DNA of 64,000 nucleotides, taken from Inia geoffrensis. Its lineage: Eukaryota; Chordata; Mammalia; Artiodactyla; Iniidae. Of this stretch, positions 59,736 through 64,000 are shown piece after piece. How positions within the stretch are numbered: position 1 is the stretch's first letter; each line of letters begins with the position of its first letter. A program made the position numbers and the translations under genes. The stretch lies in assembly GCA_036417435.1 (NCBI GenBank), contig CM070903.1:87255001-87319000 (forward strand), read 5' to 3'. The notes under the pieces are model-generated. The model was not told where the DNA came from. It made no database searches and was given only the letters and a program-made list of their open reading frames with translations.

Positions 59736-61204
59736 CATTTTACACCGTTTTGCTTTTACAAAAGACCTCCACAAATACCTGTTTTCGCTAACCAAAAGAA
59801 ATCAAAGAGGATTTCTGCTTTAGGAAAAAAAGGCACGAAGAGAAAATAGCCTTCAGCATTTGCTTTGCAGCAAGCCATTACAGAGGTAGCAGGCACCCCA
59901 AACAGTGACAGCAGCACACCCCAGCTCCTTCCTCAGGAACTAAACTCAGCATCAAGCCAACATAGTTTGAACTGTGTCAGTGAGCATCTGTGCTTTATCT
60001 CCCGTTATTTTGTGCATCTATTAGCAAGATGTGTCCTAAGGTAACTGCTTCTTCACTTTATGCCATTTCAGCTTACAAAAGGTTTCACAGGAAAACTCTA
60101 CTTTCTGATAGTGTGGGAAACCTATACATGCAAATCTACTTCCTTAAGGGCCCAGTTCAATGTCTGTAGCTTCCAACCAATTTAACTAAAAACAGAGCTC
60201 TCCCCTTATTTCCTTAAAATTAATGTGTATCTATCATGAAGTACTGTCATGTGTTTTCTATTTTCTCCAGTGTGGATTTACTTCCCACTTGGTATACAAT
60301 ATAATAAAGGGGAGAGCTCTGTGTTATACCTCTAAATGCCCCCAGAAGCCTAGCAACATGCATAATCAACTTTCTCTTGAGATGTGAATTTGCTGCATGA
60401 TTTTGAAGTTCCTATGCTGAACTCCCAAATAAGAAACATAAACTAAAACTACACTATATTAACTCCATAGTCATTTAATAATAAAAGCAAAACACAAGAG
60501 CTCTTCAGATACACAAAATGCTACGTAACAAAGTACAGGGATTAAAACGTAAAGTTTAAAAACAAGCCTACCAACTTCCTTTCTCCTTTAAAGATAAGTC
60601 TTCTACCCATCTTTTTTTCTCCATATGCCATTAAATATAGATGTAGCTAGTCATTATATAAGAATGGGTAAGTTAGATATACATTTTAAGAAAAATATAG
60701 CAAGCCTCTAGTAATGACATTCGAGTCTTTGTTAAGAAATGAGTCTCATAGTAGAGAATGAATTAAAACACTTATTTTTCCAAATGACAAAAAAAAGAAC
60801 TTTGTTAACTGATGTCATGGTCTGGTGGAATAAGGGTAGTTTATCATTTCATGAGTAGCTAAAAAACAAAACAAAACAATCAAAAAAACCCTTGGAATGT
60901 ATCAGAACTTCGGGATTTATTTACAAAGCTATATACCCTGCCTGAAAACATTACCAAAATTTGAAGTTAGATGAGTATCTCATTTTTTAACAGAAGTTCC
61001 TTTCGAATTATCTTTAGAAATACAGTGTAGTATTTGACTCAGTATCATAAGCAAAAAAATTTTCTTAGGTTTAATCTAATACTCAAGATACTCAAAGAGG
61101 GTGTCTAATTCATAAATAGATTTCAGTAGATAAAGACAGCTATTAAGGTCAAAAACAAAAAAAGCTAATGAGCTAGCTAGTGTTCCACTTCCTTCATATT
61201 AAAC

Positions 61205-61580
61205 ATTTCTGAGATGGCATAAGGAACTCTGCAGATGTAATTAAGGTTAAGGATATTGAGGTGGGAGGATTATCCTAGATCATACAGGTAAGGCCAAATT
61301 AATCACATGGATCTTTAAAAAGTAGAGAACCATTCTCAACTAGAGAGAACCAGAGATGGCAGCATAAGGACTCTCTGTAATTACTGGCTTTATAAGACCG
61401 AGGAAGCAGTCAATAAGCCAAGGAATAGAGATTGTCTCTATAAGCTGGAAGTGTCAAAGGAACAAATTTTTCCCTAGAGCCTCCAAAAGGAAATACAGAC
61501 ATGCCAACACTTAGATTTTTAGCCCAATGACACTCATGTCAGATTTCTGACCTACAGAACTATAAGATAATAGTATTGTA
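61205..61580 (+). mobile_element. MLT1-type solo LTR in an FXR1 intron
   Basis: 'gcagatgtaattaaggttaa', 'gattatcctagatcatacag' and 'gacctacagaactataagat' follow the MLT1 order. Diverged. No internal sequence. Confidence 0.75.
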
Positions 61581-61850
61581 AAAGCCTCTGAAATTATGAT
61601 TTGTTGCATAATCAACAGAAAAATACTCTGTTAAAATCATTGCAATCATTCCGATCTCAATTCTGTAAAATATAAGTTCATGAATCCAAAAAGTCAGGGT
61701 GGGGGGAGGCTTTATAAATGATCCATGAAACCGATTCAATTTGTAATGGCTCCCACAAATAAAAAGACCTATTTTCAACAGAATTTTAACTCAGATTTTC
61801 CCCTAAAACTTCTAAAATCACCTTATGAAGATGGTTCACATCCTTTTAAA

Positions 61851-61853
61851 CTA

Positions 61854-61884
<31 letters not shown>

Positions 61885-62078
61885 GCGGTAAGCGGGCCTC
61901 TCACTGTTGTGGCCTCTCCCGTTGTGGAACACAGGCTCCAGACGCACAGGCTCAGCAGTCATGGCTCATGGGCCTAGCCGCTCCATGGCATGTGGGATTT
62001 TCCCGAACCAGGGCACGAACCCGTGTCCCCTGCATCTGCAGGCGGACTCTTAACCACTGCGTCACCAGGGAAGCCCCT
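61851..62078 (-). mobile_element. CHR-2-type SINE in an FXR1 intron
   Basis: Long T tract and inverted body. Exact 17-bp duplication 'gttcacatccttttaaa' at 61834-61850 and 62079-62095. Seven extra bases (CTATAGC) sit between the duplication and the T tract. Confidence 0.95.
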
Positions 62079-63046
62079 GTTCACATCCTTTTAAATGAAC
62101 ACGTATGCTGAACTTAATATTAACAGCTAAAGCCCCACATTTTATCAAATCCAACATTAAGTCATATTTTGTGTGCCATTTAAAGAAAATGCTGCCAATT
62201 AAAGTTGTAACACATCATCCATTGTAACACATGTAACTTCAGAGATGTTAAATTCTTATACAGCTTTTATATATATATATATATATTCACCACCTAAAAA
62301 ACCTTCTGCTATTAAGTGGACAAGAACATCTACAACCAAATTCAAATAATTTTTGTTTCTCTGGAGCCCACTTTAAGTTCAACAGCTATTTCAAGAAATA
62401 CAATGTTACTAGTTGGCAAAAATTCAGAGGTAAGAGTGCCATCTACTGAACAATCTGCATAGCTTTCTTCAATCCAAATGATACTCTTCTACCATTCTCA
62501 TTTAAATCTGTTTCTGTCAACAAAAGCATTTTGCCAAAGAGTGACCTCTCATCAATAAGTGGACTTCCCAGAGGCTTATAAAATTGTTCAATGAATTCAT
62601 CAACCAAAAAACCAAATCTGATTATTTGTACTAGTAATTTGTACCTCTAAAGTCATTCAATATGTACTTAATTTCTATTTAACTACTGATTGTCTTTTGT
62701 ATTAAATGTGCTTTCAGGATTTTAATAGTTCTCAATTCTCAGTCCTTCACATACTGAACACAGTAACTGGAATTCTTCTTTTCAGGCTTCAGTACAGGGT
62801 TAACTTTAAAATAATGAGAAAAGCGGAAGGGAAACTTGACCATCCAACTCTACAACAAATGAAAAACAGTACAAATCTAATATAACTCTGGCATCATCAG
62901 ATGATCCTTTGGTCAAACATGAAATGTGGAAGTGGAATCTGCACACTGTAAAGCTTTCATGTATTTGTTTTCCCTAAATGCCTTCTATTCTGGAAAAGGC
63001 TTATGCAATTTTTTCCCAAAACGGTTAGGATGAGCATAGGGGAGTA

Positions 63047-63093
63047 GAAAAGAGAAGAGAAGAGAGAAGGAAAGAGAGAAGGGAAGAAAAAAG
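63047..63093. repeat. Purine tract (GAGAA-like)
   Basis: Near-pure A/G run of AGAGAAG-type units; on FXR1 pre-mRNA this is a CU-rich tract. Confidence 0.85.
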
Positions 63094-63316
63094 TCAGGTC
63101 ACTGCTAAGATCCAAGTCCAAATGCAGAAAAATGGAACAACTCCAAAGCTGAAGACGAACTGAGAAATTTAGGATTAGAGAACTGTTGACAATCACCATC
63201 CACTGGTCCCTTCCTACATAGGTTAAGCCCCATCCTCTCAGTGAAACACATTTTAGAAAAATGTTCATTTATAAAATGTTAACTAGGTTCTAACTTTTAA
63301 AGCTCTCATATTATTG

Positions 63317-63387
63317 TTTTTTTAACATCTTTATTGGGGTATAATTGCTTTACAATGGTGTGTTAGTTTCTGCTTTATAACAAACTA
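63317..63387 (-). mobile_element. Very short 5'-truncated L1 insertion
   Basis: 71 bp of inverted L1 3' end ('tttattggggtataattgc', 'gtgttagtttctgc') with the exact 11-bp duplication 'tcatattattg' at 63306-63316 and 63388-63398. Confidence 0.88.
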
Positions 63388-63873
63388 TCATATTATTGAA
63401 ATGCTGTGTTTCACAAAATAATTCCAGATGTGAGATATTACTATTCAAAACTGCTAAATGAACCAATATAGTATATTTTAAAAAGCAGTACAGATTTGCT
63501 GTATGTAATCGTGGCACAGTGATTAGTATATTTTTTCATTTTTACTTTTCCCAGAGGGTAGGCAAAAGATAAATCCTAGTAGTATCACCACCATCACTAG
63601 TTTTTATTGGAAAATGTATATAATTGTACAGGGAAAATACCTGAGAAAACAAGTTGCATATATATTTATTCTAAATATTTAGAACAAACATGATCATGAG
63701 CTATAAACTTAAAACATGTTTCATTTCATTACACACAAACCTTTTTACTTGAACACTATAAACCTTTTACTGTCATTAATATAAAGCATGCTGTCACTAT
63801 TAAAACATGTACCTCAGAACTATCTCCTGCCCTCAAAGCCAAGATAAAGTGATGAACTAAACAATAATAAGCA

Positions 63874-64000
63874 GGACTTCCCTGGTGGCACAGTTGGTTA
63901 AGAATCCGCCTGCCAATGCAGGGACATGGGTACAAGCCCTGGTCTGGGAAGACCCCACATGCCACAGAGCAACTAACCCCACGCACCAAAACTACTGAGC
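63874..64000 (+). mobile_element. CHR-1-type SINE cut by the window end
   Basis: Head 'ggacttccctggtggcacag' and B-box region ('gggtacaagccctggtc'). It runs off the window. Confidence 0.93.

Larger units (their letters stand above)
58304..64000 (-). other. FXR1: FXR1 intron upstream of exon 13, continuing past the window
   Basis: I found no exon for the preceding segment (the SYSGRGRGRRGPNYTSGY-type residues) before the window edge. The stretch holds a mariner MITE, three CHR SINEs, an MaLR LTR, a tiny L1 insertion and otherwise unannotated AT-rich intronic sequence. Confidence 0.7.

Noticed and set aside
58304..64000. Search for FXR1 exon 12 and earlier exons
   Set aside because: No antisense match to the expected SRSYSGRGRGRRGPNY-type coding sequence with splice sites; it is presumed to lie beyond the window.

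Overview
This window is mammalian nuclear DNA, almost certainly from a cetacean. The evidence is the large number of CHR-type tRNA-derived SINEs (more than 20 copies opening with a 'CTTCCCTGGTGG'-like box and ending in poly(A)), two mariner elements of the type shared by ruminants and whales, and generic eutherian repeats (L1, L2, MIR, MaLR LTRs, MER5A, Tigger). I saw no Bov-B or Bov-A elements, which argues against a ruminant. The species cannot be fixed from the sequence.

Two protein-coding genes are present, in a tail-to-tail arrangement. DNAJC19 (+ strand, six coding exons, 38035-42475) is complete and encodes a 116-residue TIM14-type J protein of the mitochondrial import motor. FXR1 (- strand) enters from the right edge. 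Its last five coding exons lie at 58303-51089, including the 81-nt and 92-nt alternative exons that make the muscle and long C-terminal isoforms. Its stop codon is followed by what looks like a long 3'UTR running toward DNAJC19. The order matches the human 3q26.33 neighbourhood (FXR1, DNAJC19, then the SOX2-OT/SOX2 domain).

Layout: 1-37.6 kb holds no protein-coding gene that I can support. It is a patchwork of L1 fragments in both orientations, SINEs, L2/MIR, MaLR solo LTRs and one 1.87-kb mariner carrying two nested SINEs. By human synteny it would correspond to the start of the SOX2-OT non-coding transcription unit on the - strand. A CpG-rich promoter lies at about 37.7-38.25 kb. DNAJC19 occupies 38-43.2 kb. 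From about 43.25 to 51.09 kb is the putative FXR1 3'UTR, then FXR1 exons and introns to 58.3 kb, then FXR1 intron with repeats to the window end.

The 45.4-58.6 kb stretch has no CHR SINE, unlike both flanks, which suggests constraint on the FXR1 3' end. I found no CRISPR array, operon, prokaryotic feature or clearly new biological system. The best leads are the regulated FXR1 splicing region, the facing poly(A) signals of the two genes, and several nested-transposon histories that can be read base by base.
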